Positions 31,967 to 45,786 are shown, counted from the first letter of the stretch. The stretch: DNA of 64,000 bases from an uncultured beta proteobacterium (GCA_903951445.1 CAJBBZ010000132.1:1-64000); one strand, 5' to 3'. Program-made: numbers and translations. Notes: generated from the letters alone by a model not told the origin.

Positions 31967-32647
31967 ATGGCCAACCAACTAGACCTCGAAGAACAAGAAC
32001 AGCTTGACCAACTCAAGCATTTCTGGAACCAATATGGCAACCTGATCACCGGGCTGCTCATCGTCGTACTCGGCGCAGTGGCTGCCTGGAATGGCTATCA
32101 CTACTGGCAGCGCAGCCAGGCGGCCCAGTCGGCGGCTATGTTCGATGAAATGAGTAAGTCGGTGGCAGCGGGTGATATGGCCATGGCCCAGCGCACCTTC
32201 TCGGATATGAAAGAGCGCTATGCAACTGCCACCTATACCCAACAGGCCGCCTTGGCCCTGGCGCGCCAAGCCAGCGATAAAGGTGATAACGATACGGCGA
32301 AAGCCGCCTTGCAGTGGGTGGTGGATAAATCAGGCGACGAGGGTTACGCGGCGATTGCCCGCCTGCGCCTAGCCAATATGTTTTTTGACGCGAAAGATTA
32401 CGCGCAGTCCTTGGTGCTGCTCGATGGCGTGAAAGGCGAGGCCTTTGCCGCTTTGGTGGCTGACCGCAAGGGCGATATTTTTGCCGTGCAGGACAAGCGT
32501 TCGGAGGCCAAAGCAGCGTACCTGCAGGCCTACCAAAAATTAGAAGAGCGTTCGCAATACCGGCGCGTGGTGCAGGTCAAGCTCAATGCGCTAGGCGTGG
32601 ATCCTGAGGCGTCCAATGCGCCCAAGGCAACCGAGGGGCAGAAGTAA
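31967..32647 (+). CDS. YfgM-family TPR periplasmic chaperone/ancillary translocon subunit
   Basis: Single N-terminal TM plus TPR_21; between hisS and bamB. Confidence 0.92.
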   Translation: MANQLDLEEQEQLDQLKHFWNQYGNLITGLLIVVLGAVAAWNGYHYWQRSQAAQSAAMFDEMSKSVAAGDMAMAQRTFSDMKERYATATYTQQAALALARQASDKGDNDTAKAALQWVVDKSGDEGYAAIARLRLANMFFDAKDYAQSLVLLDGVKGEAFAALVADRKGDIFAVQDKRSEAKAAYLQAYQKLEERSQYRRVVQVKLNALGVDPEASNAPKATEGQK

Positions 32648-33783
32648 TGGCGCAGGATCGCTCTCCTTTGCGCAGACTGTGGGCCTTATGGGTCTGCTGC
32701 CTGGCGATTGCGCTGAGCGCCTGCGCCAGTTTTGAGAAACCCAAACCCGAGCCCTTGGAAGCCAATCCCGCCACACTGGCCGTTAAGGAAGTTTGGCGTG
32801 TCAACTTAGGCGCCACGGCATCCCCCCTAGAGATGCGTGCCGTCGGTGCAACGCTGTGGGCTGCGGCCACCCAAGGTGATTTGAGCCTGATCGATGCCGC
32901 CACCGGCCAAGTGCGTGCGCGGTCCAGTGCAGGACAGTCGCTTAGTGCCGGTGTCGGTGCGGACAAGCAGTTTGTGGCGGTAGTGAGCCGCGACAACCAG
33001 CTGATTGTGCAAAGCGATCAAAAGGAGCTTTGGCGTCAGAAAATCCCATCGCTGGTAGTTACCCCGCCTCTGGTAGCTGGTGAGCGGGTATTTGTTTTGG
33101 CAGCGGATCGTACAGTCTATGCTTTTGATGCCGCCAACGGGCGCAAACTGTGGACGCAACAGCGTTCCGGTGAATCTTTGTTACTCGCCCAGGCCGGTTT
33201 ATTGACGGCTGTAGGCGATACCCTGCTGGTCGCCCAAGGCGGGCGCTTGCTCGGTTTGAACCCACAAAACGGATCGCTGCGCTGGGATGTGCAAGTGGCT
33301 AGCGGGCGGGGCGTTAACGAGGTGGAACGCCTGGCCGATTTGGTATCGGGCGTCAGCCGAGTGGCAGATTCGGTTTGTTTACGTGCTTTTCAGTACGCCG
33401 TCTCCTGCGTGGACACGCGAACCGGTCGCAGTGTTTGGAATAAATCCGCCTCTGGCGCTTCGGGTATCGGTGGCGATGCCCAAACCGTCTTCGGCACCGA
33501 GAGTGATGGCAAAGTGATCGCCTGGCGCCGTGCCGATGGCGAAAAACTATGGACCAACGAAAAATTGCGCTTTCGCAGCGTGACCGGCCCCACTTTGGCG
33601 GGCGGCGCTTTGCTACTGGGCGATGGCGATGGCAATCTGCACTTTCTCTCTCCCACCGACGGCAAGCTCTTAAACCGTCTTAGCACCGATGGCTCACCGA
33701 TTGTTTCTGCGCCTGTGTGGCTTGCTTCGACCTGGGTGGTAGTCACCGAGCGCGGTAATGTCATCGGGTTCAGGGCGCAATAG
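32647..33783 (+). CDS. bamB: Outer membrane assembly lipoprotein BamB
   Basis: Lipobox ALSAC, PQQ beta-propeller repeats; upstream of der. Confidence 0.95.
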   Translation: MAQDRSPLRRLWALWVCCLAIALSACASFEKPKPEPLEANPATLAVKEVWRVNLGATASPLEMRAVGATLWAAATQGDLSLIDAATGQVRARSSAGQSLSAGVGADKQFVAVVSRDNQLIVQSDQKELWRQKIPSLVVTPPLVAGERVFVLAADRTVYAFDAANGRKLWTQQRSGESLLLAQAGLLTAVGDTLLVAQGGRLLGLNPQNGSLRWDVQVASGRGVNEVERLADLVSGVSRVADSVCLRAFQYAVSCVDTRTGRSVWNKSASGASGIGGDAQTVFGTESDGKVIAWRRADGEKLWTNEKLRFRSVTGPTLAGGALLLGDGDGNLHFLSPTDGKLLNRLSTDGSPIVSAPVWLASTWVVVTERGNVIGFRAQ

Positions 33784-33803
33784 GCCTTCGGGGCCTGCAC
33801 TGC

Positions 33804-35141
33804 ATGAAACCGGTTATCGCTCTGGTGGGTCGGCCTAATGTAGGCAAATCCACGCTTTTCAATCGCCTGACCAAGACCCGTGACGCCATCGTTGCCGACT
33901 TTGCCGGATTGACGCGGGATCGCCACTACGGCAACGCCAAGCACGGCAAGCAAGAAATCATCGTGGTCGATACCGGTGGTTTCGAGCCCGATGCGACGAC
34001 CGGCATCTTCAAAGAAATGGCCAAGCAAACCCGCCAAGCCGTGGCCGAAGCCGATGCCGTGCTTTTTATCGTGGATGCCCGTGGCGGCGTGTCTGCGCAA
34101 GACCACGAAATCGCCAAATACCTGCGCCGTCTGGGCAAGATCAGTTATGTGGTCGCAAACAAAGCCGAAGGCTTGACCGATAGCTCGCAGTTTGGTGAGT
34201 TTTATGAATTGGGGCTGGGCGGGGTGATTGCGGTGTCGGCAGCCCACGGGCAAGGCATCCGCACCTTGATGGACCAGGTGATGGCGCCATTTGCGCCAGA
34301 CCCGGATGCGCCTGAGCCCGAAGAAGCTAATCCTGGGGCGATCAAACTGGCGGTAGCGGGGCGGCCGAACGTGGGCAAATCCACGCTGATCAACACATGG
34401 CTGGGCGAAGAGCGCTTAGTCGCTTTTGATTTGCCAGGCACCACGCGCGATACGATTTCCATCCCGTTTGAGCGTAGCGGCCAAAAATTTGAACTGATTG
34501 ATACCGCAGGTCTGCGCCGCAAAGGCAAAGTCTTTGAAGCGATTGAAAAGTTTTCAGTGGTCAAAACCTTGCAGGCGATTGAATCAGCCAACGTGGTGTT
34601 GCTTCTGATCGATGCCATCGAAGGCGTGACCGACCAAGACGCCCATATTGCCGGGTACATCCTGGAGTCGGGGCGGGCGGTAGTCGTGGCGGTGAATAAA
34701 TGGGATGCGGTAGATGAATACCAGCGGGAGCTGGTTAAACGTTCGCTGGAAACCCGTTTGGGATTTTTAAAGTTTGCTGCCTTGCATTTGATATCTGCCC
34801 GCAAGCGCCAGGGCCTGGGGCCGGTGTGGGATTCGATTGCGCAGGCCCACCGTGCAGCCAATTGCAAAATGCCCACGCCCGTGCTGACGCGTTTGCTCCT
34901 TGAAGCGGTGCAGTTTCAGACGCCCAAGAAAACCGGCATGTACCGGCCTAAATTGCGCTATGCGCACCAGGGCGGTATGAATCCGCCGATTATTGTGGTC
35001 CACGGCAATTCGCTCGAACATGTCACAGAGGCTTATAAGCGCTTTCTAGAAGGGCGTTTTCGCAAGGAATTTAACTTGGTAGGTACACCTTTGCGTATCC
35101 AAATGAAGTCCGCTGCCAACCCCTATGCCGATAAGGACTGA
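33804..35141 (+). CDS. der: Ribosome biogenesis GTPase Der (EngA)
   Basis: Two GTPase domains with [12 protein letters not shown] and [12 protein letters not shown]. Confidence 0.98.
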   Translation: MKPVIALVGRPNVGKSTLFNRLTKTRDAIVADFAGLTRDRHYGNAKHGKQEIIVVDTGGFEPDATTGIFKEMAKQTRQAVAEADAVLFIVDARGGVSAQDHEIAKYLRRLGKISYVVANKAEGLTDSSQFGEFYELGLGGVIAVSAAHGQGIRTLMDQVMAPFAPDPDAPEPEEANPGAIKLAVAGRPNVGKSTLINTWLGEERLVAFDLPGTTRDTISIPFERSGQKFELIDTAGLRRKGKVFEAIEKFSVVKTLQAIESANVVLLLIDAIEGVTDQDAHIAGYILESGRAVVVAVNKWDAVDEYQRELVKRSLETRLGFLKFAALHLISARKRQGLGPVWDSIAQAHRAANCKMPTPVLTRLLLEAVQFQTPKKTGMYRPKLRYAHQGGMNPPIIVVHGNSLEHVTEAYKRFLEGRFRKEFNLVGTPLRIQMKSAANPYADKD

Positions 35142-35248
35142 GCGGATTGAAGCTGGCTGTAAGGCCCAAAATTGACACCGGGCGCCAAGAATCCCTTGCC
35201 AATGTGGTATCTTCAACCGTTCTTACTACTTTCAACACGGAAAATATC

Positions 35249-35497
35249 GTGAACAACAAAAGTCAACTTCTTCAAGACCCTTTTCTTAATGCGCTTCGCC
35301 GGGAACATATCCCGGTGGCGGTTTACCTGGTTAACGGTATCAAGCTGCAGGGACAGATTGAATCCTTTGACCAATACGTGGTTTTGCTGCGTAACACCGT
35401 GACCCAAATGGTCTACAAGCATGCAATATCCACTATCGTGCCGGGGCGTGCAGTGAATTTCGCACTCAGCCCTGCCGACGGTGCTGAAGCCCCCTGA
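35249..35497 (+). CDS. hfq: RNA chaperone Hfq (GTG start)
   Basis: [57 protein letters not shown]. Confidence 0.98.
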   Translation: MNNKSQLLQDPFLNALRREHIPVAVYLVNGIKLQGQIESFDQYVVLLRNTVTQMVYKHAISTIVPGRAVNFALSPADGAEAP

Positions 35498-35545
35498 TAA
35501 CGTTACCGAGCGGCCCTTTCGGGCTGCTGCGTACGCAGACCTGAT

Positions 35546-36718
35546 TTGACCTCGCAACAAGCTGACCCGAGCGTGCGCACTATTTTGGTGGGCGTCGATT
35601 TAGGCCTTGCGAATTTTGATTCCACATTGGATGAATTAGGTCAATTGGCGCAAACCGCGGGCATGGAGCCGGTAGCCCGGGTCGTTTGCAAGCGCCGCGC
35701 CCCGGATGCGGCCTTGTTTGTAGGCACCGGCAAGGCCGACGAAATCAAACTGCTGGCCCAAAGCTTGGGCGCCCAGGAAATACTTTTCGACCAAAGCCTT
35801 AGCCCCGGCCAGCAGCGCAACCTGGAGCGGCGGCTGGAAATGCCGGTGAACGACCGGACTTTTTTGATTCTCGAAATTTTCGCTCAGCGAGCGCGCAGCC
35901 ACGAGGGTAAGTTGCAAGTGGAATTGGCGCGGCTGCAATACCTAAGCACCCGTTTGGTGCGGCGCTGGTCGCATCTGGAGCGCCAGCGTGGCGGCATCGG
36001 TACCCGTGGCGGCCCTGGTGAGACGCAGATTGAACTGGACCGGCGCATGATCGCCAACAACATCAAGCGTACCAAAGAGCAATTGGACAAAGTCAAGCGC
36101 CAGCGCCAGACCCAGCGCAAACAGCGCGACCGGCGAGGCGCTTTCAACATCTCTCTAATCGGATACACCAATGCGGGCAAATCCACGCTGTTTAATGCAC
36201 TGGTCAAAGCGCGCGCCTATGCGGCGGACCAGTTGTTTGCCACGCTCGATACCACCACGCGCCAACTGTATTTGGGCGAAGCGGAGCGTTCGGTGTCGCT
36301 GTCCGATACCGTAGGCTTTATCCGCGACCTGCCGCACGGTCTGGTAGACGCGTTTCAGGCCACCTTGCAAGAGGCTGTGGACGCTGACTTGCTGCTCCAC
36401 GTGGTGGATGCGTCCAACCCGGATTACATGCTGCAAATTGAGCAAGTGCAGCGCGTACTGGTGGAGATCGGTGCCGACAAAGTGCCGCAAATATTGGTTT
36501 TTAATAAGATTGACGCCATGCCCGAAGCCCGGCTGCCTTTGCAAAGTAGGGACTACTTTGAGCTGGACGGCAAGCAAACCCCCCGCATTTTTCTCAGCGC
36601 GCAGGCCGGCACCGGGATCGCGCAGTTGCGCAGCCTGCTCGCACAAACGGCTGCCGCCAGCCCGGTTTTGGCGTCCGGCCAGCTCCAATCCCCCGTGGTC
36701 TATGAGGCCGACTCGTAA
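35546..36718 (+). CDS. hflX: GTPase HflX
   Basis: GRRGAFNISLIGYTNAGKSTLFNAL region and HflX N-terminal domain; downstream of hfq. Confidence 0.97.
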   Translation: MTSQQADPSVRTILVGVDLGLANFDSTLDELGQLAQTAGMEPVARVVCKRRAPDAALFVGTGKADEIKLLAQSLGAQEILFDQSLSPGQQRNLERRLEMPVNDRTFLILEIFAQRARSHEGKLQVELARLQYLSTRLVRRWSHLERQRGGIGTRGGPGETQIELDRRMIANNIKRTKEQLDKVKRQRQTQRKQRDRRGAFNISLIGYTNAGKSTLFNALVKARAYAADQLFATLDTTTRQLYLGEAERSVSLSDTVGFIRDLPHGLVDAFQATLQEAVDADLLLHVVDASNPDYMLQIEQVQRVLVEIGADKVPQILVFNKIDAMPEARLPLQSRDYFELDGKQTPRIFLSAQAGTGIAQLRSLLAQTAAASPVLASGQLQSPVVYEADS

Positions 36719-36757
36719 TTGTGGACAATCGGGGGTTGCTCATCGCAAGGTATAACA

Positions 36758-38188
36758 ATGAAATTTTCAATGCCAACGCTCAGTTTTGTCGGAATCGTGG
36801 GGCGCTTGCGCGGCATGTTCAATCTCAATGACAGCCGCTGGGGCCGTTCGGATGATGCCAAGTCTCCCGCAGGCAGTGCGCCAGATGGAGCTCCCAATTC
36901 GCAGGATCCCGCCGGGCGGCCTGAAGCCACGCCCGATCGTCGGCCCGAAGCGCCACCCCCTAACAACCCCGCCAATGATCGCCCCAGCGCAGGCCAACGC
37001 CCCGGCGCCAACTCGGGTCCGCCGGATTTGGATGAACTGTGGCGCGATTTCAATCGCAAGCTCAACGGTTGGCTGGGCAGCGCTAAGCGCGGTGGTGGGG
37101 GCGGACGCGGAACCGGTAGTCCCATTCCGCCGGATTTCAAGAATATTCAAATTGGTGGCGGACTGATAGCGGGCGTTCTGCTCCTGATCTGGTTGGCAAC
37201 CGGCTTTTTTATTGTGCAAGAGGGCCAGCAGGCTGTCATTACGCAGTTTGGTCGTTACAAATCCACGGTCAATGCCGGTTTTAACTGGCGTCTGCCGTAT
37301 CCGTTCCAGCGCCATGAATTAGTTTTTGTCACGCAAATCCGTTCTGTGGATGTGGGCCGCGACAACGTGCTCAAAGCCACCGGCTTGCGTGAGTCGGCCA
37401 TGCTGACCCAGGACGAGAACATTCTGGACATCAAGTTTGCCGTGCAATACCGCTTGAGCGATGCACGCGCCTTTTTGTTTGAAAGCAAGAACCCCACAGA
37501 CGCGGTGGTCCAGGCAGCCGAAACCTCGGTGCGTGAAGTACTAGGTAAGATGAAAATGGACGCGGCGCTTTCCGAAGAGCGCGACCAAATCGCCCCGCGC
37601 GTGCGCGCCATGATGCAAGAGATCCTGGATCGTTACAAAGTGGGTGTCGAAGTGGTGGCCATCAACTTGCAGCAAGGCGGCGTACGCCCGCCCGAGCAGG
37701 TGCAAGCCTCGTTCGACGATGTGCTCAAAGCCGGACAGGAGCGCGAACGCGCCAAGAACGAAGCTCAAGCCTATGCCAACGATGTGATACCGCGCGCGGT
37801 GGGTTCGGCGGCCCGCTTGAAAGAAGAGGCGGACGCCTACAAGGCCCGGGTAGTGGCCCAGGCCCAGGGTGATGCGCAGCGCTTTAGGTCGGTGTTCAAC
37901 GAATACCAAAAAGCGCCCCAGGTCACACGGGACCGCATGTACCTCGATGCCATGCAGCAAATCTACACCAACGTCACCAAGGTGCTGGTGGACACACGCC
38001 AGGGTGCGACCTTGTTAAACATGCCGCTGGAAAAAATATTACAAATGAACGCTATCGGTGAACCCCTGGCCTTGCCCGCTGCTGCAGCCAATGCAGCGAC
38101 TGCGCCCCCGACCCCCTTGCCCGCAGCCAACGCGGTGGACCCACGCAGCCGCGAAGCGGCGCGCACCCGTGAGCGCGATGCGCGCTAG
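36758..38188 (+). CDS. hflK: FtsH regulator HflK
   Basis: SPFH/band-7 domain with Pro/Gly-rich N-terminal HflK region; true start may be the internal ATG at 36812. Confidence 0.96.
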   Translation: MKFSMPTLSFVGIVGRLRGMFNLNDSRWGRSDDAKSPAGSAPDGAPNSQDPAGRPEATPDRRPEAPPPNNPANDRPSAGQRPGANSGPPDLDELWRDFNRKLNGWLGSAKRGGGGGRGTGSPIPPDFKNIQIGGGLIAGVLLLIWLATGFFIVQEGQQAVITQFGRYKSTVNAGFNWRLPYPFQRHELVFVTQIRSVDVGRDNVLKATGLRESAMLTQDENILDIKFAVQYRLSDARAFLFESKNPTDAVVQAAETSVREVLGKMKMDAALSEERDQIAPRVRAMMQEILDRYKVGVEVVAINLQQGGVRPPEQVQASFDDVLKAGQERERAKNEAQAYANDVIPRAVGSAARLKEEADAYKARVVAQAQGDAQRFRSVFNEYQKAPQVTRDRMYLDAMQQIYTNVTKVLVDTRQGATLLNMPLEKILQMNAIGEPLALPAAAANAATAPPTPLPAANAVDPRSREAARTRERDAR

Positions 38189-38197
38189 GAGAACAGC

Positions 38198-39100
38198 ATG
38201 AACCGCATTGGATTTATTGTTTCTAGTTTGTTGGTGGTCTTGGCTTTAGCCAGTTCCACCTTGTTTGTCGTGGACCAGCGCCAGTTTGGTGTGGTCTATG
38301 CCCTGGGCCAAATCAAGGAAGTGATTACCGAGCCGGGTCTGAACTGGAAGCTGCCGCCGCCATTTCAAAACGTCTCTTACATCGACAAACGTTTGTTGAC
38401 TTTGGACAGCAGCGATACCGAGCCCATGCTGACTGCAGAAAAGCAGCGGGTGGTGATCGACTGGTATGTGCGCTGGCGTATTTCCGAGCCGAGCGAGTAC
38501 ATCCGTAACGTGGGCTTGAACGAAGCGGCGGGCGCCAACCAGCTCAACCGCGTGGTGCGCAATGCCTTCCAAGAAGAGATCAATAAGCGGACCGTCAAAG
38601 AGTTACTTTCGTTGAAGCGCGAGGCCTTGATGTCTGATGTCAAGCGTGAAGTTTTGGAGAAAGTCAAAGGCGCCAAGCCTTGGGGCGTGGACGTGGTGGA
38701 CGTACGTATCACCCGCGTGGACTATGTGGAGGCGATTACCGAGTCGGTCTATCGCCGTATGGAAGCGGAGCGTAAACGGGTGGCCAATGAATTGCGGTCC
38801 ACCGGTGCCGCCGAGGGCGAAAAAATCCGTGCTGATGCCGACCGCCAGCGTGAGGTAACGATTGCCAACGCCTACCGCGACGCCCAAAAGATCAAGGGTG
38901 AGGGCGATGCCGAGGCGGCGCGTATTTACGCCGAGGCCTTTAACCGCGACCCCCAATTCGCCCAGTTTTACCGCAGCCTGGAAGCTTACAAAAACAGTTT
39001 CGCCAACAAGAGCGACGTGATGGTGCTAGACCCATCGTCCAGCGAATTCTTCAAAGTCTTCCGCAACGGCGGCTCGGGCTCGGCACCGGTAAAAAAATAA
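38198..39100 (+). CDS. hflC: FtsH regulator HflC
   Basis: SPFH domain, downstream of hflK. Confidence 0.97.
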   Translation: MNRIGFIVSSLLVVLALASSTLFVVDQRQFGVVYALGQIKEVITEPGLNWKLPPPFQNVSYIDKRLLTLDSSDTEPMLTAEKQRVVIDWYVRWRISEPSEYIRNVGLNEAAGANQLNRVVRNAFQEEINKRTVKELLSLKREALMSDVKREVLEKVKGAKPWGVDVVDVRITRVDYVEAITESVYRRMEAERKRVANELRSTGAAEGEKIRADADRQREVTIANAYRDAQKIKGEGDAEAARIYAEAFNRDPQFAQFYRSLEAYKNSFANKSDVMVLDPSSSEFFKVFRNGGSGSAPVKK

Positions 39101-39192
39101 GCGGCAGCGCGCCTGCGATTCCCGCTCCCCAAGGGGGCGGGGCCCGGGTTTGGCCGGTAAAATCGCATTTTTAACCGCACCCCACTTTATTC

Positions 39193-41731
<2,539 letters not shown>

Positions 41732-41807
41732 AAGTGGCGCTTGCAAGGTCTTCGAAATTTGTAGCAGCGGTATCAGCCGCACAATCGTATTTACCAAGGA
41801 GCTGGGT

Positions 41808-42332
41808 ATGTTGACGGAAGACGGCAAACATTTGTACGTGAGCTATGACGAGTACCACAACCTGATCGAAAAGCTCGCGATCAAGGTGTTTCAGTCGGGC
41901 TGGGAGTTCGACACGATTTTGTGTCTGGCACGCGGCGGCATGCGCCCGGGCGATATTTTGTCCAGGGTGTTTGATAAGCCGCTGGCCATCATGTCCACCA
42001 GTTCTTACCGCTCTGACGCCGGTACGGTGCAAGGGCATTTGGACATCGCCCGTTTCATCACCACGCCCAAGGGCGAGATCGCTGGAAGGGTCTTGCTGGT
42101 CGACGATTTGGCCGACTCGGGCCATACGCTCAATGCGGTGATTCACCAGTTAAAAAATAATTACGCTCCCATCACCGAGTTGCGCAGTGCGGTGATCTGG
42201 ACCAAAGCCTTGTCTACTTTCACGCCAGATTATTCGGTGGAATTTTTACCCACCAACCCCTGGATTCATCAGCCTTTTGAGAGCTATGACGCGATGCGTC
42301 CGGCGCAGCTCATCCAAAAATGGAGCGTTTAG
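41808..42332 (+). CDS. Phosphoribosyltransferase (Gpt/Xpt-like)
   Basis: PRPP motif VLLVDDLADSGHTL; LARGGMRPGDIL. Confidence 0.88.
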   Translation: MLTEDGKHLYVSYDEYHNLIEKLAIKVFQSGWEFDTILCLARGGMRPGDILSRVFDKPLAIMSTSSYRSDAGTVQGHLDIARFITTPKGEIAGRVLLVDDLADSGHTLNAVIHQLKNNYAPITELRSAVIWTKALSTFTPDYSVEFLPTNPWIHQPFESYDAMRPAQLIQKWSV

Positions 42333-42345
42333 GCGGGGCACGCGC

Positions 42346-43554
42346 ATGAAGCCCATAAGCACTACGCTGATCCACCACCCCTACGAAGCACCGGGCGGTT
42401 TTGAGTCGCCCGCTGTGGGTGTTTTCAAAGCGTCCACGGTGTTTTTCCCTTCGGTGGCTGCTATGCGCAGCCGCCAGTGGAAAGACAAAACGGCTTACAC
42501 CTATGGGCTGCACGGCACGCCGACCACTTACACGCTGGAAGAAAGGCTGTGCAGCCTAGAGGGCGGCCTGCAATGTGTGCTCACGCCCAGCGGCCTCTCG
42601 GCTATCGCCTTGGTAGCCTTGGCTTTGCTGCAATCGGGTGATGAGGTTTTGCTACCTGACAATTGCTACGAGCCCAACAAGACCCTGGTCGAGGGGGAGT
42701 TTGTCGGCTGGGGCGTACGCCACCGTTTTTACAACCCCATGGACCCGCAGGACTTGCAGTCCAAGCTCTCTGAGGCCACGCGGCTGGTCTGGCTAGAAGC
42801 GCCAGGCTCGGTCACCCTGGAGTTTCCCGACCTCGCTGCCTTGACCCGCATTTGCAAGCAGCATGGGGCGCTGGTGGCCCTGGACAACACATGGGGCGCC
42901 GGTATCGCATTTGCGCCCTTTGATCTGACGCCAGGCATGCCCTGCGCGGTGGATATTTCTATTCAGGCGCTGACCAAATACCCCAGTGGCGGCGGCGATG
43001 TGTTGATGGGTAGTGTGATCACGCGCGATGCGGATTTGCATATGCGCATCAAGCTTTGCCATATGCGCATGGGTTTGAACGTGGGCCCCAATGATGCGGA
43101 GTTGGTCTTGCGCGGCTTGCCGTCCATCGCCATGCGCTACCAGGTACAAGACCAGAGCACGCGGGCTTTGGCCGCCTGGTGCCAGACGCAGGCCGCTTTT
43201 GTGCAGGTTTTGCATCCGGCGCTTGAGGGCTCTCCTGGCCATGACCATTGGCAGCGCTTGTGTGCGCCACAAGGCGCTGGTGCGGCAGCCTGCCTGTTCA
43301 GCTTGGTGATCGATCCCGCCTATACCCAAGACCAGGTGGATGCTTTTTGCGACAGCTTGCAGTTGTTCCGACTGGGTTACAGCTGGGCCGGGCCGGTCAG
43401 TCTGGTCGTACCCTACAACTTGGCGCGTATGCGGGGCGGTTGGCCTGCCGGTATCGCCCCTGGCACGCTGGTGCGCTTTGCTGTGGGCTTTGAGGCGACA
43501 GAGGATTTACAGGCGGATATCGCACAAGCGTTGCGCGCCTTAACGCCCCCATAG
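42346..43554 (+). CDS. metC: Cystathionine beta-lyase-type PLP enzyme (Cys/Met metabolism)
   Basis: ALDNTWGAGIAF, IQALTKYPSGGGDVLMGSV (PLP Lys). Confidence 0.88.
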   Translation: MKPISTTLIHHPYEAPGGFESPAVGVFKASTVFFPSVAAMRSRQWKDKTAYTYGLHGTPTTYTLEERLCSLEGGLQCVLTPSGLSAIALVALALLQSGDEVLLPDNCYEPNKTLVEGEFVGWGVRHRFYNPMDPQDLQSKLSEATRLVWLEAPGSVTLEFPDLAALTRICKQHGALVALDNTWGAGIAFAPFDLTPGMPCAVDISIQALTKYPSGGGDVLMGSVITRDADLHMRIKLCHMRMGLNVGPNDAELVLRGLPSIAMRYQVQDQSTRALAAWCQTQAAFVQVLHPALEGSPGHDHWQRLCAPQGAGAAACLFSLVIDPAYTQDQVDAFCDSLQLFRLGYSWAGPVSLVVPYNLARMRGGWPAGIAPGTLVRFAVGFEATEDLQADIAQALRALTPP

Positions 43555-44073
43555 GCCGCTGCCGCCTGCGTCCAGATAGGTCAGGTACACACGCAGATCA
43601 AATTCCAGCTGGTGGTAGCGCGGCTCCATGTGTTCGCACAGCTGGTAAAAACCTTTGTCATGGTCTTTCTCGCGCAGATGCGCCAGCTCGTGGACCACGA
43701 TCATGCGCAAAAAGTCTTCGGGCGCCGTTTTGAAAATACTGGCAATGCGCAGCTCGTGCTTGGTCTTGAGCTTGGCACCTTGCACCCGTGAAATGCGCGT
43801 ATGCGTTCCCAGCGCGTGGGCAATTACCTGCAATTTGCTGTCGTAGGCCACTTTGCTTAAGGAGGCAGCGCTGCGCATGTGGCTTTGGCGGATGTCCTGC
43901 ACATAGGTGTACAAAGCCCCATCGGTGCGCACTGCATGGGCTTGCGGGTATTTGTTTAATAGCCAATCGCCCGCGGTTCCCCGAGCGAGCATGCGCAGTA
44001 CTTGGGAAACCGTGTCTGGTGGGTAGGCGCGCAAATAAGGCGCTGCCACTGGCAGTGGCGCAGCGGCGTTCAT
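43540..44073 (-). CDS. YgjP-like metallopeptidase-fold protein (DUF45)
   Basis: VVHELAHLREKDHDKGFYQLCEHMEP zinc motif. Confidence 0.88.
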   Translation of the reverse strand: MNAAAPLPVAAPYLRAYPPDTVSQVLRMLARGTAGDWLLNKYPQAHAVRTDGALYTYVQDIRQSHMRSAASLSKVAYDSKLQVIAHALGTHTRISRVQGAKLKTKHELRIASIFKTAPEDFLRMIVVHELAHLREKDHDKGFYQLCEHMEPRYHQLEFDLRVYLTYLDAGGSGLWGR

Positions 44074-44095
44074 GTTGGCACCGGCCTAAGCCAGC

Positions 44096-45643
44096 TCAGT
44101 GTTCCCGGCGCAGGGCAGGGAACAAAATCACGTCACGGATGCTAGGGCTGTCGGTCAGCAGCATCATGAGGCGGTCTATGCCGATGCCGCAACCGCCAGT
44201 GGGCGGCATGCCGTATTCCAGCGCCCGTACAAAATCGTGGTCATAAAACATAGCCTCGTCGTCGCCGCCGTCCTTGGCACTGACTTGCGCCTGAAAACGC
44301 GCCGCCTGGTCTTGCGCATCATTGAGTTCGCTAAACCCGTTGCCAAATTCCCGTCCGGTGATGTACAGCTCAAAGCGTTCTGTCACTTCCGGGTGGGTAT
44401 CGCTGGCACGGGCTAAGGGTGAAATTTCGACCGGATGCTCGCAAATAAAAGTAGGTTGCCACAGCTTGTCTTCGACATGCTCTTCGAAATACATCACTTG
44501 CAAGCCCGCCAGGCTGCGCTTGGACAACTTATTTTTCGCGTCACTGAGGCCGGCCTTGCGCAAGTCGGTGCGCAGCCAATCGGCATCGTTCACATTGGCG
44601 CCCGCATCGGTGTATTTGTCGATGGCTTCCAATATCGTTAAGCGCTCGAAAGGCGCTGCCAGGTCTACCGGTTTGCCGCCATAAATCAAGTCTAATGTAC
44701 CCACCGCTTTGAGCGCCGCGTCACGCACCAAAGACTCTGTGAACGCCATCAGGTCGCGGTAATTCCAATAGGCCGCGTAAAACTCCATCATGGTGAATTC
44801 GGGGTTGTGGCGCACCGAGATGCCTTCATTGCGAAAGTTACGGTTGATTTCAAACACCCGGTCAAAGCCGCCGACGATCAAGCGTTTGAGGTAAAGCTCA
44901 GGCGCGATGCGCAAAAACATTTGCTGGTCCAGCGCGTTGTGGTGCGTGGTAAACGGTTTGGCGTTGGCGCCACCGGGTATCGGGTGCAGCATCGGCGTTT
45001 CGACTTCGAGAAAGCCGTGATCCACCATAAAGGCGCGGATGCTGCTCACCGCCGTGCTACGCGCGACAAAGCGCTTGCGGGCCGCCTCGTCGGTCATCAG
45101 GTCAATATAGCGCTGGCGGTATTTCACTTCCTGATCGTGTATGCCGTGGAATTTGTCTGGCATGGGGCGCAGGCTCTTGGTTAGCAAGCGCACTTCGCTG
45201 GCGTGCACCGACAGTTCACCGGTCTTGGTTTTGAACAAGCGCCCGGTGGCGGCCACGATGTCGCCCAAATCCCAGTGTTTAAAGTCTTCGTAGCGTTCGG
45301 CACCTACTTCTTCGCCTTTAACATAAATCTGAATGCGCCCATTGCTCGGCCCAAAGGACGCATCCTGCAAAGTGCAAAAGCTGGCCTTGCCCATAACGCG
45401 TTTGAGCATCATGCGGCCCGCGACTTTGACTTCTACATGCAGGCTTTGCAGTTCTTCGGCGCTTTTATCGTCGTAGAGCGCAAACAGATTAGCCGCCACA
45501 TGGTCTGGCGCAAAGTCGTTCGGGAAGGCGGGGCCTAGGCCTTGGGCTTGGCGTTCGCGCAGGGTTTTCAGCTTTTCGCGTCGTTCCACCAGCAGTTGGT
45601 TTTCGTCAGTAGGGGCTGCGGGCGGCGAGGTGGCTTCGGACAT
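44096..45643 (-). CDS. lysS: Lysyl-tRNA synthetase (class II)
   Basis: OB fold and class II motifs; [17 protein letters not shown]. Confidence 0.98.
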   Translation of the reverse strand: MSEATSPPAAPTDENQLLVERREKLKTLRERQAQGLGPAFPNDFAPDHVAANLFALYDDKSAEELQSLHVEVKVAGRMMLKRVMGKASFCTLQDASFGPSNGRIQIYVKGEEVGAERYEDFKHWDLGDIVAATGRLFKTKTGELSVHASEVRLLTKSLRPMPDKFHGIHDQEVKYRQRYIDLMTDEAARKRFVARSTAVSSIRAFMVDHGFLEVETPMLHPIPGGANAKPFTTHHNALDQQMFLRIAPELYLKRLIVGGFDRVFEINRNFRNEGISVRHNPEFTMMEFYAAYWNYRDLMAFTESLVRDAALKAVGTLDLIYGGKPVDLAAPFERLTILEAIDKYTDAGANVNDADWLRTDLRKAGLSDAKNKLSKRSLAGLQVMYFEEHVEDKLWQPTFICEHPVEISPLARASDTHPEVTERFELYITGREFGNGFSELNDAQDQAARFQAQVSAKDGGDDEAMFYDHDFVRALEYGMPPTGGCGIGIDRLMMLLTDSPSIRDVILFPALRREH

Positions 45644-45699
45644 GGATGTGTACTATTTAAATAAAAAATGCGGGCCTTCAGGGAAGGACTGCATAGATT

Positions 45700-45786
45700 G
45701 TCATCGCGCGGAGCCCGGCGACGTGGCGATCCATAAGTACTTGTTTTACAAGCGCAAGTGGATTGCTTCGCTGCGGTCGCAATGAC
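45700..45786. repeat. ~87-bp imperfect palindromic dispersed-repeat-like element (GTCATCGCG..GGCGATCCA / TGGATTGC..CGCAATGAC)
   Basis: Left arm GTCATCGCGCGGAGCCCGGCGACGTGGCGATCCA pairs with right arm TGGATTGCTTCGCTGCGGTCGCAATGAC (revcomp GTCATTGCGACCGCAGCGAAGCAATCCA); intergenic. Confidence 0.7.

Noticed and set aside
35142-35249. Upstream extension of hfq (ORF track start 35147)
   Set aside because: Conserved Hfq begins at the NKSQLLQDP segment; the extra 34 residues are the der-hfq intergenic region read through, GTG 35249 is the better start.
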